Source of the DNA: Cylicocyclus nassatus
Taxonomy: Eukaryota; Nematoda; Chromadorea; Rhabditida; Strongylidae
Direction of reading: 5' to 3'
Assembly (NCBI GenBank): GCA_958299035.1
Contig: CATQJL010000326.1
Coordinates: 4,044,232 to 4,108,231, forward strand
DNA: 64,000 nt
Below the pieces are notes generated by a model. The model did no database searches, had not been told where the DNA came from, and saw only the letters and a program-made list of their open reading frames with translations. The position numbers were made by a program, and so were the translations under genes. Positions within the stretch are counted from its first letter, which is position 1; the number at the start of each line of letters is the position of its first letter. This document shows positions 13,601-26,632 of this stretch, piece after piece.

Positions 13601-16600
13601 GAATACGTCGAACGTATAAAAGATTGTTGCGCATGCTGATCATTTCATAGCTGTAAATAACTTTGTGTTTTGACATAACGATTTTGAGTAATTTTATTAT
13701 TTGGCATTGTGGAACGCTCTCAGAGCATCTTTGTAAAGAAGACACGCTGAAAGTATGGTTAGTCCGTCAAACTCTAACCTGAGCTTGCTGATTCATCTTG
13801 ATGAGCCCGATAATTTAGTTACAGTAGAGTCAATCCAAGGGGTAAGATTAGAGTACCCACCGGCAGCTTGGTCCTCAAAGTTACTAAAATTGTTGGAATG
13901 GATCAAAGTGTTGAAATTGAAGCATGCGATAACGATAGTGTTTCACTTCCATAGTTATTCCAAAGCTCATTTCAAAAGAACCATATGAAATCTCAAAAGG
14001 CAATTGGGCTGTCGACATGTCTACTTGAAGGATTCTTCCCTTTCGCACATACGTTGGAACACAACTCTTGCATTAAAATTTTTCAAAACTCCATATTCTC
14101 CTAGGGATTCAATCTATATATTTAAAATAAATTGATCTAGAAAGAGAAAACTTTATCCTTTCTGAATATTGTCACAGCAATCATCATGGATCATATTACG
14201 ACAGCAGAACCTATTGAATACAAACACTCAAATTTCGTTTTTCCAACATTGGTTTTAAAAAATGCTGAAAGGCCCAAGAATTTCCGAATCTACTTTTCAT
14301 TCGAGTTTTATGATCTACTCTGTTTAACTACATGAATTTGTGCTCATAGGACATCTCTACAAGAATTCCTTATTTTTTCGAATTTTATTTTCAGTTTAAA
14401 TGCTGTTCGAAATGAAGTCTCTAATGTATATGAAAAATAGTGCATAAATCATATAGAACGAAAAAAACTAGTATACAAGTTGAAACGCTGTTCTGAACCT
14501 TTCTGAATTTTTTTTGGAATTTTTGATGCAAGACTTATGTTCCAATCCAAGAATTTTATATTCAATTTCATTTTTGAACATCACCGTTCTTCATTCGATA
14601 ACCAGTTGGTTTCAATTATTCTTCTATAATGTCGTGACATTGCTTTATTTGAAACATGCGCTCTTTTTGTTACTGAATGCTTTTGACACATTTAGGACAA
14701 GCTGGTCTCATCTTTCAGTCATTTCTTGGTTGTTTTAAAGCATATCTGGAGTGCAAATACAAAAAGTATATAAGATAAGATGAAAATATGTCTTATAACT
14801 GTGCTTCCTCCTACGCTAAATTAATTAGCTTGAATATGTTGCCGACTGCGCACTTGTCGTATCTGTTATCCTATATAACTCAATTTTTTTGTTTACTCGT
14901 CGTTCTTCTTTTATCGTCATTGTACTATGAGAAGACTGACCTTCTGAGAAAAACATGAAAAAGTGTTATATTTGTACGTCAGGGCCAAACGCCAGATGGT
15001 TGGATTGCATTGCACTAATCGTCAGACCACTTTTTTCAGGAAGTGATGACACATAACAATGGCAATAACAATGCACTATTTCTTGTAAGAGTACCACACT
15101 AGGACGGGATAGTAGTATTCCATTCATAAATTACAGTCTGTGTAAATAACCCGCAGAAATCAACAAAGATAGGCAGTAACTTTATAAGTCCTGCTATAAT
15201 TCGTTTGAACAGTCGCTTCATTGTTCCCGTTGAATCATCTCATTCCTTACTGAACCTCTGAAGAAACTTTGAAATTTGAAGTTCCTGAACTCTTAAATCA
15301 CAGAAAAAGAACACCTAACGAGTGAAAAGCCGACATTTCATTTGGAATTTTGTGACATGCTGACTAATTTTATCCAAACCTTCCAGATTTATCTAAATCA
15401 AATAAAATAATAGGGCATGGGTAGACATGTCCTATAACTTCATAACAATTTCTATGGCCAAGTATTGCAGCCAGATACGCCAAATTCAGAATTCCGAAAA
15501 GAAAGTACGAGATGCAAAGACCATTTGCTGATGGTCTCGGAACGAACTTAGACTTCAAAATTAAATTCGTTCCGAGTCCAATCTGCAAATGGTTCATTTT
15601 TGTATCCCATGTGCTGAGTCTGAAGTTACCGGTCCAAAGCGAATGAAGCCCAGAAGTTGGAAAAAGGGCATCAAGAGGAATTTGTATTCAGTTAATGATA
15701 GCGAATTTTCTATGTCAAGGATACAAATCAAAGCGAAATTAGATACCGTAGAATCATTATGCTATACCGGTCTATGATGACACTTTGGCGTTTTACGTGT
15801 GAAACTTACTACTTGATCAAATCAATAAAAGTTATATTGTAAGAGTGAAATTTTTTTTGGAATATTGCCAAAATCAGATAAATGTTTAAGGAACCGTTTT
15901 TTTCTAAAATACACAACTTTAAACACGCATGGAGCACCTCATAGAGTCCTGTAATTTGCAGGAAATCTGAACATAAGAATATTAATCTAGGATATAATTA
16001 CAATTGACATCTTCTCTTCTTAAATACCAACGAAATCCATTCATATTTTATGTTTACAACATATTCAACCACAAATTTACAAAACTTTTAGAATCAGAAT
16101 TATGATATCTTACAAATTATGCACGCATATAAGTTACGAACAACCAAAGAATAAAAGACAGTATTGTAAATGATCTATTCTAAAACGAATGCAGTACAAA
16201 AACTCATAACTACATCATTCAAAATCGTACCACAGAAGAAACATCGAAATATTTGAGAGAGTCACATTTTTCTTGAAAATCTTTCATCCAAATGTAGCCT
16301 TCTCTCCTTACTAAAAAGTCCGGAGAGGGTCTAGAAATCAGTTCCCTAAGAAAAGGAACGAAACGGAAACTTAGAAGTTTTGCTTATTTGTCATGCGTCA
16401 GCAAGTGCAGTATGCTCGAGCAAAAAGTGAGTGCATTGCTTCGCTGTTAGAAAGCTACTGGTTGCTAAATTCCAGCGTTTGCCTTTGTCCCTAGTTTAGT
16501 TACTTATAAGTTAGGTAAAACTGACATACAATGTAGAAAAGGAAAAATACGAAGGGATAGGAAAACAGTAAGTTTACCAATAGCCAAAATTCATTTTTTG

Positions 16601-16900
16601 TCTTCTTTTCGTATGCCGAGGCACGACCACAGCCCATTGATTGAATAATCATGAGCTCTATGGTTTGAAAGAACGATCACAGCCAACAAATCCAACCCAT
16701 TCTCATCGAACACAGCAATTCTTTGTGTGCTATTTCGTAGCATAGAACTGGTAGTAAGACCTTTTTCTTTGTTGTTCTCCTCCACTACTACGCTCTTCGT
16801 TTCTCCTCATTGATCGCTAGCTGCGTTGGCCGATTTTCTGCTAGCGCTGTGCACTTTTTATATGTGAAAGCCCTTCTTCTCTCATCGTTTTCCGAAATTT
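10700..16900. other. Gene-poor intergenic region
   Basis: Between the neuropeptide gene and the PEBP gene I found no ORF with recognisable domains or convincing paired splice sites. The DNA is AT-rich. The only structure that stands out is the imperfect inverted repeat at about 15,500-15,615. Confidence 0.5.
15521..15593 (+). ncRNA. Candidate miRNA-like hairpin
   Basis: A 73-nt inverted repeat has arms of about 30 nt starting ccatttgctgatggtctc and ending ccaatctgcaaatgg. It pairs well except for a few mismatches. Weaker pairing continues outward, with gtacgagatgcaaaga against the complement of the bases after 15,594. The size fits a pre-miRNA or a short foldback repeat. I do not recognise a miRNA seed, so this rests on structure alone. 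Confidence 0.3.
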
Positions 16901-16913
16901 CTTAGCGTTTTGC

Positions 16914-16915
16914 AG
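16914..16915 (+). other. Candidate trans-splice acceptor, PEBP 5' UTR
   Basis: The pyrimidine-rich stretch ending gttttgcag lies 26 bases before the proposed start codon at 16,941, with no matching upstream exon. In nematodes such a site is typical for spliced-leader addition. This is an inference from position only. Confidence 0.4.
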
Positions 16916-16940
16916 AACTTCTCTCTGTGCTGTATAAATC

Positions 16941-19900
16941 ATGCTTTTCCGATTTTCTGTTGTTACATTTACTGCCATTCTTACAAGGTATACATCTTGC
17001 TTATGACTCTATTTGACCGAAAATTTTACAATGTTTTAGACATATCTGCATGTCTGACGAATATATTCAGCCGGGTACTCCAGAGCTCGACGTCACCTTC
17101 GATGGCGGCAAAAAGGTTGCTTTTTCAACTTGTTTAATTTCATAAAAGTAAGCTGAATAAAGCAAATTCAAGTCAAGAAATAATAAGGCAGGCCGGGCGG
17201 TTAACCAAGGCCGTTCTCTACTGCGGGAATACCAGTAGAAATTAAATCCTCCTCGATACATCCTCTAAATTCTTGCCTCGAAATAGGAGCGTGAAATCGA
17301 ATCAGATCATCTCCAGTCTGAGGCCCCTGTTTTATTGATTACCAAGGAAAGATCATAAAGTAGTCGAAAATATTGTGATTATATGATCAGCCACTTTGAC
17401 TACATTTACCTTGAGGAGAAATTTTATTATGGTTTTAGCATTGCTTATTTCTTATTTGCATTGTTATACTGCCACATTCAACAATATCACCCCATATCAA
17501 ATCACAATAAAGAACAGTTTTGGGTCAGAAATTTTGCTTGATTATATCTTTTTTTGCATCTGATACCGTAATGAATTTTCCTCATTCTCAATCAAGTATA
17601 GGTTTCTCTGGGAAATGAACTATCTCCATCTGCTACATCTTCTAAGCCAACGTTAAATTGGAATGCATCTCCGGAATCTTTGTACACTGTCATTATGGTC
17701 GGTGAGTTGTTTTTGATATGAAAAAAGATGCAAAGCGTTTGCTAAATTATGCAACACTGACTATCACTAAACTAAAACAAGTCTACTCTTGCTCATTACT
17801 TACAAACGTTTATAATTCTTTGACGTACAGTTTATTGACCTGGTTTTTTGTGACAGCGTTGTCAATTACATCCTTTATTATTAGGTTGTCCCGAAAGTTT
17901 TGTCCGTTTTTTCACCCTATCATAAAAACGCGTGAAACAAAGATAGAAAAACGCTTTAAGCATTACCCACGCATCTTTTCCTCCTCTTTCTAATTGTCAC
18001 GCTTCCATGCCGATTAATCTTTTCTTCACTGAGATAAACGCCGAAATTTCGAACCCATGGTTTTTACTATGTCCAAGTTTGACAATTTTTCACAATCTTC
18101 ATTTTCAACTTTTGGAAGACCTTTGATAGGCCTCAGATAGAGTAAGCAAAGGGCAATGCAATGCAATTATTTGGCATATCTAGCTGGCTTTTCAATATTT
18201 TTAACGATATTTTTTTCAAAATTCTTCACTTTTGCGAAGTTCTAAAATACAGAAACGCCTCGAACACTAACAAATCATCGGATTTTGAAGCTTTCAAAAA
18301 CCGATTACGATTATTCACTATTTTTACGAAGCAAATGAGCGTTTACCGCTTCGAAATATAAGATTTTGCATTTTACGTGTACACGCTGGGGTGTGGTCAA
18401 ATTCAAGAATTATGAAAATTTTATCGCCAAAGACCCGGCAAATTGGAGAGAAAATACACTCACTGGAAAGAGGAGGAAAAGCTGCATCGAATAACACCTT
18501 AGTTGTACGCCGTTTCATGATCTCTGTCTTTTGGCATCACCAAAAGTGGAATTTGATGGCATCGCATCAGAGAAAAAATACTAAAAAATTTTCAAGGCTG
18601 GCTATAGATGCCGCGAAATTGCATTATATTGCCCTTTGTTTGATCTATTTAACTGTTGCCAAAGCTTTTTCGAAAGTCAAAAATAAAGATCGTGAAAAAT
18701 TGCCAAACTTGGACATAGTGAAAACCATGGGTTCGAAATTTTGGCGTTTATCTCAGTGAACAAAAGATTAATCGGCATGGAATCATGACAGTTAGAAAGA
18801 GAAGGAAAAGATGCGTCGGATGGTGCTTAGAGCGTTTCCCTATCTTCGTTCCACGCGTTTATGATAGGTTGCAAAAACGGACAAAACTTTCGGGACAACC
18901 TAATAGATTTGATTGAACTATTTAGAGATGATGAATTGGTCATTATTTGTTAGTTAGCGGAAAGCAAGAAATATGTTCTCTTACTTTAGCGTAATGTTTT
19001 CACAGACTATGGTACGCTGTAATTTGAAAATTTTTCATATAGCTAAGCTTAGGGTTGGCCCAAAATGCTATAACATAAACTGTAAAACTTAAGTTGCTTT
19101 TGTTTAACTAAAGCAAAAAACCAAACTCGTAATGGTGAAAAATATTAGGCTGGAAACTAAGTTTTGCAAATGGTTTCACAAATTCACTCTCTTTGGATAT
19201 GGCGCACTCAAACTTTGGCATTATGTAGAAGGCAATGTGAGCTACACGTGAGCACAAATTGTCTAAATTTGAATACGAAATAGAAAAGATTCAAGCGTTT
19301 TTCGAAAGCTAGTGAAATTTGAGAATTTTCGGGAAAGATTCAAGCGTTTTTCGAAAGCTAGTGAAATTTGAGAATTTTTGAGATTTCAAGCTAGAATGAA
19401 GCCTTTGGCAGCCTAGACCATGCGCAGTAATCCGGATTCGTCTATAAATTATTGCTGGAGCTTGACTCCTTTGGCCTATTAAGAAAGAAACAAAATTCAG
19501 GGGCATGTTAAGATTTGGCGTCCTCATAAAGTCGAACCGACGTACGCAAGGGCTGCTGGGGACGACCGTCAATGACTAAAGAGTCCGAAGCTCAAATTCC
19601 GCCGAGACTTCACTTTGTAAGGTTATTTGACCTGCCGAACGCGAATATCACACTCATTTGTTGAATCAACACCTTTTTACTTGTTTAAAGTGAGACCCCA
19701 TATCGTACACCCTCACCCCTATGCCATGTTTCAGCCAAATCCGTCAAACTTTGAACTTTTCCCCTTCATACCATGCACTACCGTAACCCTCACTGCAACG
19801 TCAGAATTTGGTAGGGTAGCAGCTGCGCTTGTAGCTTACGTAATAACCAACGCAGTGGCAAAATTTGAGTGCGCCATGTTGAGTGAGGGAAGTTATGAGA

Positions 19901-20414
19901 CCAGTTGCAAAACTTAGTTTCCAACCTAATATATAACGTTCTTCCTGATGTGGTACTGAATTTACACTGATTTTGTTTCCATATAAAAGCACTTTTGAAA
20001 ATAACATTTATATCAGATCCTGATGCTCCATCTCGCAAAAGACCGTCGCTTCGCGATTATCTACATTGGGTGGTGATAGATGTCCCCGGAAGTCATGTAA
20101 AACAGGGCAAAGAACTTGTCTCATACATGGGACCGGCCCCACCTTCTGGAACAGGTAATCTGAAAACTCGTCCAGTCAAGCATTCTAGTAGCAAAAATAT
20201 CGCAGGTTTACATCGATACTACTTCCTCGTCTATAAACAGACAAGATCGGTATCGCTTGAAAAATCAGCTAGAGCAAAGCAAGTTTTTTGATTCTTCGAA
20301 CTCTACCAATCCTGTACGCTTTTTTGTAATGCCCTATTTGATTCTAGCTTTGACACCCACAAATTTGTCAAAGACAACGGTTTGGGCAATCCAGTAGCAG
20401 GAAACTATTTCCAG
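16941..20414 (+). CDS. Phosphatidylethanolamine-binding protein, possibly secreted (3' end not found)
   Basis: PEBP/RKIP family; members bind phospholipid head groups, and secreted forms are known from parasitic nematodes. Exons with matching phase are 16941-16987, 17040-17115, 17602-17701, 20017-20154, 20206-20278 and 20348-20414. Exon 1 gives a short, weak signal-like start (MLFRFSVVTFTAILT). Later exons give ELDVTFDGGKK, VSLGNELSPS, the ligand-site motif DPDAPSR split across an intron, LHWVVIDVPG, then GPAPPSGTGLHRYYFLVYKQ and NGLGNPVAGNYFQ. These are the diagnostic PEBP motifs in order. The 2.3 kb third intron contains two palindromic elements. The fifth intron begins GC rather than GT (GCAAGT), needed for the conserved N-F junction. 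The C-terminal 10-20 residues after YFQ were not located; candidate acceptors lie near 20,487 and 20,635. Confidence 0.88.
17882..18903. mobile_element. Long palindromic mariner-type element (about 1.0 kb)
   Basis: It begins ttaggttgtcccgaaagttt and ends with the reverse complement, aaactttcgggacaacctaa, flanked by TA. The inverted arms continue inward for well over 100 bp: the blocks around 17,935-18,085 and 18,705-18,865 match in reverse. The middle has no transposase motif. This fits a non-autonomous foldback derivative of a mariner element sitting in the PEBP intron. Confidence 0.85.
19145..19930. mobile_element. Second mariner-like palindromic element
   Basis: The left end ttaggctggaaactaagttt is matched in reverse by the right end aaacttagtttccaacctaa. 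The inner blocks ggcgcactcaaactttggc and its near reverse complement near 19,850-19,880 also match. It is about 790 bp, flanked by TA, carries no transposase, and lies in the same PEBP intron as the 17.9 kb element. It contains the 49-bp tandem duplication at 19,285. Confidence 0.8.
19285..19380 (+). repeat. 49-bp tandem duplication (2 copies)
   Basis: Copies start at 19,285 and 19,334 with aaagattcaagcgtttttcg and are almost identical. They sit inside the palindromic element at 19,145-19,930. Confidence 0.9.
20279..20347 (+). other. GC-AG intron in the PEBP gene
   Basis: The donor is GCAAGTTTTT. Using it keeps the reading phase and joins A-R-A-N to F-D-T-H, matching the conserved PEBP C-terminal block. 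The only GT nearby, three bases on, gives the wrong phase. The acceptor is ttgattctag. Confidence 0.8.
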
Positions 20415-23113
20415 GTAGATTCACTTCAACATTTTTTTCCGTGATGAAAGAAAATAGAATGGAAGCATTGCTTTAACTTTAATATAGCAAAGATAGCTTC
20501 CTTCTCGTCAAGTTGCTGAAGTTATGGAGTATAAAATTCAAAGTGGAGCAAAACGAAGCAGTTTTTTACTATTGTTGTATAGTCACAAGCCTTGGACCAG
20601 ATAAGGAAATTCAAAAACGCTTTTTTTACATATAGGGGAGCTGCTTCATATTCAAAATTGAATGAAATAACATACAAAAATTTCCTACCTGCATGGAGCT
20701 TTGATCTTTTTCACAGAAGAACCCGTAACTTGTAATGTTTCAGGCCAAGAATTAAACCGAAAAGCCACTTCTACGCTTCTATCGCTATGGACACGGTACT
20801 CCAAATGCCAATATTTTTTATTGTATTTTATCAGTAAAAATGAAAGGTCGAACGATAATGTGAAAGACTCATACGAATCCACAACCAAAATCAAAAATGT
20901 TCTCACGATGTACTAGGACGAATTTCAGCGGTAATATCATATGCTCTAGATTAGAAATAAATTTTTTGGGGTTTTCGCTTCCGAAGGTTTCATTTTCACA
21001 TCTCTGAGTTCCTTGCTCTGCTTGTTGAGTTCATAGGTTTTTTGTTACCTAAAGCGTATATGACCTTCAACTTTTGTCGAAAGTAATAATCTACATAGTA
21101 GTGGGCAGTTGCAAAGGAAGTTTTCTTAAAACATTATTCTTACGTTGAGTCTCTAGAAAATCCTTTCGCTTGTTTGCTCGAAATTTTTCAAAATGTTGAC
21201 TCGCCCTATTAAACGAAGCTTGTTTTGTCATACGAAAGGAGAATAAAATTCGGATGATTTTTGGGAAATAGTGGCTAAGAGTCCTGCGACAATTATGGAT
21301 GTGAAAACTTTGTAAAATTGGAGAAACAGACATAACGAACCCTTCATATTACTAGTTACTATTTATAGATCATACGAATGTATATTCACTTCTACTTCAG
21401 TGGATCAAATTCAGCAGATCGCTGAGGGCAATATTTATTCAAAGCAAGCTGAATTTTAGAATATTCAAGACAAATCTACAAGTACAAACAATCTTTTCAC
21501 AATTCTGCAACCAATGTGGATCGCTTTCATTTCGTTCCTCCCTCTTGATCCGCCACTACAGGAATAGGACAGATTGATTATTCGTTATTCATTTAGAGCT
21601 TCACGAAGATAGAAATCAGTAACAGAATCGATGAGTCAAGAAGGTCTGTTCGGATACTTTTTTTCTTGTGATCAAACCTACATTGGCGGTCGTTAGCAGT
21701 ACTCTCTTTTCGACACGTATTATAACCAAAAACTTAACCTTGTTTGAAAATGTAACCCACCTTGCCGGGATTTTCCTCTATTGAGTTCTTGGGCTCTTCG
21801 TGGGACATCTTGTAGGACTCTCTTCGGAGTGCAGCTGGTATGGAGGAAGGCAAACAGAACTAAACGGCTGAAATGGAACAATTAACATTCACGTGGGATA
21901 GAATCACTTTTTGGTTTGTGTATTTCCTAATGATAGGCTGATCCTTAGATTAGTCAGTTCTTCATGAAATCGCCTTTAGCCTTGTTGTCCATCCTCAGAT
22001 TGAAACTGGAGATTGATTTTTAGCCTAATATGTCTGTGAGTTTCGCGATTTCTGGGATTCAGAATCGTGATCCTTAGATTGTTATCCATGAGAATATGTG
22101 GTGTTATTTCATTCTTTTCTGTTTTAAGCCATGTTCTTTTTTTTCCTTTTTCTTTTTTTCGGCCACAAACTCTTCAACTAATCCGAGATTTTCTCCAATC
22201 AGATTCTTAGACACTTCGCTATGTCAGTATCCTTGGAAAGGTTTGTGACGATCTTTTCTGACAGTTCACCTGTGGTTCAGATCTGGCTAAGGGATGAAGA
22301 ACTGCTACATAAATCGTAGTAATGCTCAATACTGTTTTTCCTAGTATTTTCCAGTGATTTGGTCCCTAACTACTTTGTGGAGCAAGGAGTTACAGGAATG
22401 CATGCATTTGACTCAACATTGCTTCTCTTTGGGAGTAACGGTTCGTAAACAATCTTGATGACACTTGACAATAGAGCAACTCATTTTCAATTTCTATTGT
22501 TGTCTTAGCCCATCCCATCTCTGTGAATGTCTTAATGGGCTGTTGAATGTGATTTGCTTGGGACATCAACTGCATTCCGGTGCAGGTTTGGGTTCTGATC
22601 TGAGATCCCATTAATGGAATATCAAAAATAGATGAGAAAAGCATGCCATCTGCAAAAGTGTTCTTAATTATGAACAGAGTATTTCTACAGAACTCACCTA
22701 TTTTTGGTAACATTATAGATAGTGTTTTGTTGATGAATTCTCTGAGCTACATCTGTTGGATATTCGTTGATTTTCTGTCTCATAGACGAGTTGTCATACT
22801 TTGTAATCTGAAATTTAACAATTCTTCTTGGATAACAATCGTAGAATCTAGTTAATTTTTCGCTCGACAGGCATTTGCAATGACCAGATCGACAAGACTA
22901 GCCCGTGAAAACCTACAGTCGAGTAAATTTCCGCCTAAAGGCACCGTCCGATCTGTGAACGGGTGGGATTAATCGAAGCAACATTCAGATGTTAGCGCTC
23001 TTTTACATTTTTCCGGTCACATTTGCAAAAAATGACGTGCAAGAGCTAGCATAAGTATGACAACTTTTTGGGGGCACAAACAATTCCGATTTCAACATAT
23101 TTTTAGGATAGCA

Positions 23114-23206
23114 GTGGGATAACTTGCTGAGTTTCTTAGCTTCTGTGGGATAGCTTGTTGAGCTCCTCAAGTTCTGTAGGATAGCTTGCTGAGCTTCTTA
23201 GCTATT
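23114..23206 (+). repeat. 31-bp tandem repeat, 3 copies
   Basis: Three diverged units begin at 23,114, 23,145 and 23,176, each starting gtgggata or gtaggata followed by (a/g)cttg(c/t)tgag. Confidence 0.9.
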
Positions 23207-24370
23207 TATCTTTTTGCAAGACGACTACTGTGATAATTGTGTGTGTCCATGTATTTGGTTCTCAGTTCGTTTGTCATTTCTTTACTCGCATTTAGTTTCG
23301 GACCTATACTACAGAATTCCCTTACACATAACTGGTATCCGATGTGCAAGAGACTTTCTTAGAATTTCCTTTGGCTCTTCACATCAGGCTTACTCTCAGC
23401 CTTCATCATACTAGGTCTCAGTAGGACGTCCTTGTTCCTCTTTTGAAGGGGAAATGTGTCCTTCTCTGGTAAGAATCGAACTGCGTTATCTACACTGTTA
23501 GTTCTTTACTTAGAAATAGCTGTTATCTTCCAAAAATACCGAGTTAATCCGATAGGATGGGGGGCACTATAAATCATTTAGTGTGCTTCGAATTAGACAG
23601 CCCTAAAATGAAAAGCATCGAAAACAAATAGTATTGGTGGATGTTCGAGTTACAAGTAGTTGATTGGAAGGTAAAATAACTTTAGTTGGACGATGGACCA
23701 TAACGTCGAGGGGCTTGCTCTTCCTCAATCATCGCTCGGGCAAATTCATTAAGGTTATCTCAATTTAACGATAAAACTTCTCTTCCAGTACATCAAAAGT
23801 GAATAGCGAATATTTCAAGTGAATAATCAGTAGTAGACATTTCTCAAAAAATAAAGAACAGCTAGAAGATGCAGTACAAGGAGAGTACGAGAATGATTTG
23901 CTTTGTCGTAAGTGTCATTTATCGCTTTCTCTCTTCTTAGCTATGATTCGTCAATGGCAAGCTTAGTATGTTTTGTCTAAAGTTCTGATGTTGTTGTAGC
24001 TTCGTCACCATTTTCTTCATTTTAATTATGGGCTGCTACAGCCATGCTTGGTAAGATCATTCACTTTTTTCTAATAATAGAATTGTTCTTTGGAGTGAAT
24101 TCTTATCATTTTCAAAACTTTTTTCTGTAAGATTTTTGAGTGTTTTACAATACAGCAGAGATATACGTAAGTTTATCAGTCATGAGTGTATCTAAACTTG
24201 AAGTGATGCTTCTTATAATACATAGGCTCTGTTTGTACAGGCTTTTATTTGCATGTAGAATTTACGACCCACCGACGGTTGAAAGATCCGAAATGTTAGT
24301 CTTTTTGGAAGGATTTCGTATTCAGAAATTTGCATAAGGGCTTAACGAATGCGGTAATTATGGAGATAAC

Positions 24371-24553
24371 ATACCCTTTGATTCAACTGGGTTGGCGGCT
24401 GGAAGGCGGGGATTCGTGACCTGCTTAAGGCTAGATAATGATCAGAGAACACGCGCGCGACAGAGACGCAGACTGCGTCGTGGGCGCAAGCGGCCCTAAT
24501 TAGGTCACAAGGCAACGCCTTCCAGCCGCCATGCCAGTTGAACCAAAGGTTAA
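24371..24553. mobile_element. MITE family A, copy 1
   Basis: About 180 bp with terminal inverted repeats: left taccctttgattcaactgg, then a GC-rich block (ggcggctggaaggcgggg) mirrored at the right end (gccttccagccgcc ... ttgaaccaaaggtta). The core contains gacgcagactgcgtc, itself a palindrome. Two more copies are in this window. Confidence 0.85.
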
Positions 24554-25787
24554 AATTTATTTTGTACTTACAATACTTACAATGCTCACGATGCTTATTT
24601 GTGCTTGTAAGTCTGTGATCCAAATAAGAAATCAACATCATCAACTCTTGAGGATTTTCATGTTCTGATCTCGAATATAATATAATTTTTTACGCAAGAC
24701 TCTTACGTGGGATCAAAGATAGTACTATGGTAGAATTTTCGCAAGCATGAAGATTGTGTGAGAAGTCAATAGTCGATTCCGAGTTTAACATATCCGTTAT
24801 CAGCATGCCAAAAAGTGTATACGCAAAATTTGAGCTTGCTGAACGTTAAAGGCGAAGAATTCAAAAACAATAACTCGATGTAATTCTGGATGGGCCTGGG
24901 GCTCTTCTCGTCCTTTACTTCCTATGCAAGTGTACTGGATTTCCAGAAAAATCGCAATAATAGCTGGAGAATCTGAGCAGATTTTTGTGCATAGTCCTTG
25001 CCTACGACATAGTTACCATAGCAATTCTGTACAGTGTCCCAACCTCAGACTATGCTGACTGGACTGTCCGAACTCTGGACAATGTCTAGAAACGAGTCCT
25101 AAGTTACTTGAAGTTTCGTCCTAATCTGGTGAAGGTTCAAAACTTCAGAAACATACTATTCACCGGTGAGTATGCTTCGAAAATGCATCATAAGACTCAT
25201 AGAGGCTAAGTTGTCGTACATATGGTAATTCTATTTCACTATATTTATTTCATTTCATTTGATTTTAAGCGCATGAATTCGCCATTGAAAGTAGAGGGTC
25301 AAAATCAACAAGTGCTCTGAAGAGAAAATAAAATCACATTGTCTGCCAAGTAGCAATTGCTAATTACTAGTAAAAATAGTCTAGAAACACCTAGAGCGAA
25401 ACTTCTCCCCAAAGATAAATAGACGATATCAATTAGCATTCCAGTTGACCAAGTGTGTTGGTGTGGCAAAGCGCCAGAGTTTGACTGAAAATTTAGGAAT
25501 TACAGGAACACCGACAATAACACTGTTGAATTTGCTTACCATTCATAATTAGGGCAGAAACAGTGTCTTATCTTCGCTACAGTAAGAGCAGAAAAATTGT
25601 CCTAAAATGAGAACAACGAGTAAAAAGTTTCAATTATGGATTGGTAAACAATGCATCACAATATATAGAGAATAAATGCGATTACAAAGCATTTTCGAAT
25701 GAGCCAACCCGAAAGATCATTACTAAGCAGAAATTTGTTGACTTTACTGTTCTGGAATAAAATGCAATGTAGAACTGAACTTGGAAT

Positions 25788-26033
25788 GCCGCCATGAGGA
25801 ATCCATATCTGGGCTTATCAGCGCATGAAAATAGCGAAAATAGGCTTTTTCGAAGCTTTCCAGGTCCGCAATCACTGAAGAAGACGCGTAAGTGGGCGGG
25901 GCCCGGTACGAGGGAGGCGGGCGCGAATGACCTCGAGCTTAACTTTACTGGAAAACCTGAAAAGCCTCAAGAAAAGCTCGTTTTTGCGATTTTCATGCGC
26001 TGAAAAGCCCAAATATGGATTTCTCATGGCGAG
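25788..26033. mobile_element. Palindromic MITE, about 245 bp
   Basis: The left arm (gccatgaggaatccatatctgggctt ... gcgcatgaaaat) reappears reversed at the right end (attttcatgcgctgaaaagcccaaatatgg ... ctcatggc). The centre has a GC-rich segment (gtgggcggggcccgg). It encodes no protein. Confidence 0.8.
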
Positions 26034-26469
26034 AAGGCTCCAAAAAAGTGAAAAGGAAAACGAAATTCCGCCGAGACACTGCCCTTGATAGGCGACGTAC
26101 GAGTAGCAAAGGAGTTCCGCATGTGGATCTCAACGTACCTCTTCTGAAATATTTATGACCCTATAAATACCAATCAAAATTGTTTGTAATACAAATCTTG
26201 AGACCGCGCCTAGATGAGCTGGTTTCATTGGTTATGTAAATCTTCCAAGTGCCCCTTGTTTGGTAACAGACGACGATTTTCATAGCATGCGTACATGGGG
26301 ATCAAATCGAGAAAGTGTAACTCATGACTTGAGGTTTGGATTGAGAATGGAACATTTGTCATGTTTTGATCTGTTAGCAATCCAGAAAATGCTTATTCAT
26401 ATCGATTACAATTCGAAAACAGCTTTTGTAATTCTTTGTCCTTTTGAAGATGCCTTAAATAGATGTATA

Positions 26470-26632
26470 GTTCATTCGCTGACCACACGGACTGGACATC
26501 ACTACGGAGCACGCGCCGCGAGATAAAACGCTTGCCCCAGTATAAATCCGCCATTGTACAAATCGTGCTCACCATTTTAGCCGCGCCGCGCGGGTCCGCC
26601 GCGTTTGAGCAGTCCGTGCGGTCAACGAATCA
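26470..26632. mobile_element. GC-rich palindromic repeat, about 160 bp
   Basis: Left arm ttcgctgaccacacggactg pairs with the right end cagtccgtgcggtcaacgaa. Inner GC-rich blocks (gcgccgcg and gccgcgccgcgcg) also pair. No ORF of interest. Confidence 0.7.

Noticed and set aside
18391..18759. 122-residue plus-strand ORF inside the 1 kb palindrome
   Set aside because: It lies in a foldback element and has no DDE transposase motifs. Likely a chance reading.
22390..22713. 107-residue minus-strand ORF
   Set aside because: It reads somewhat like protein, but flanking DNA is full of stops and no family is recognisable. It may be a decayed element.
24342..24644. 100-residue minus-strand ORF
   Set aside because: It coincides with the GC-rich MITE copy 1. 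The open frame follows from the element's composition.
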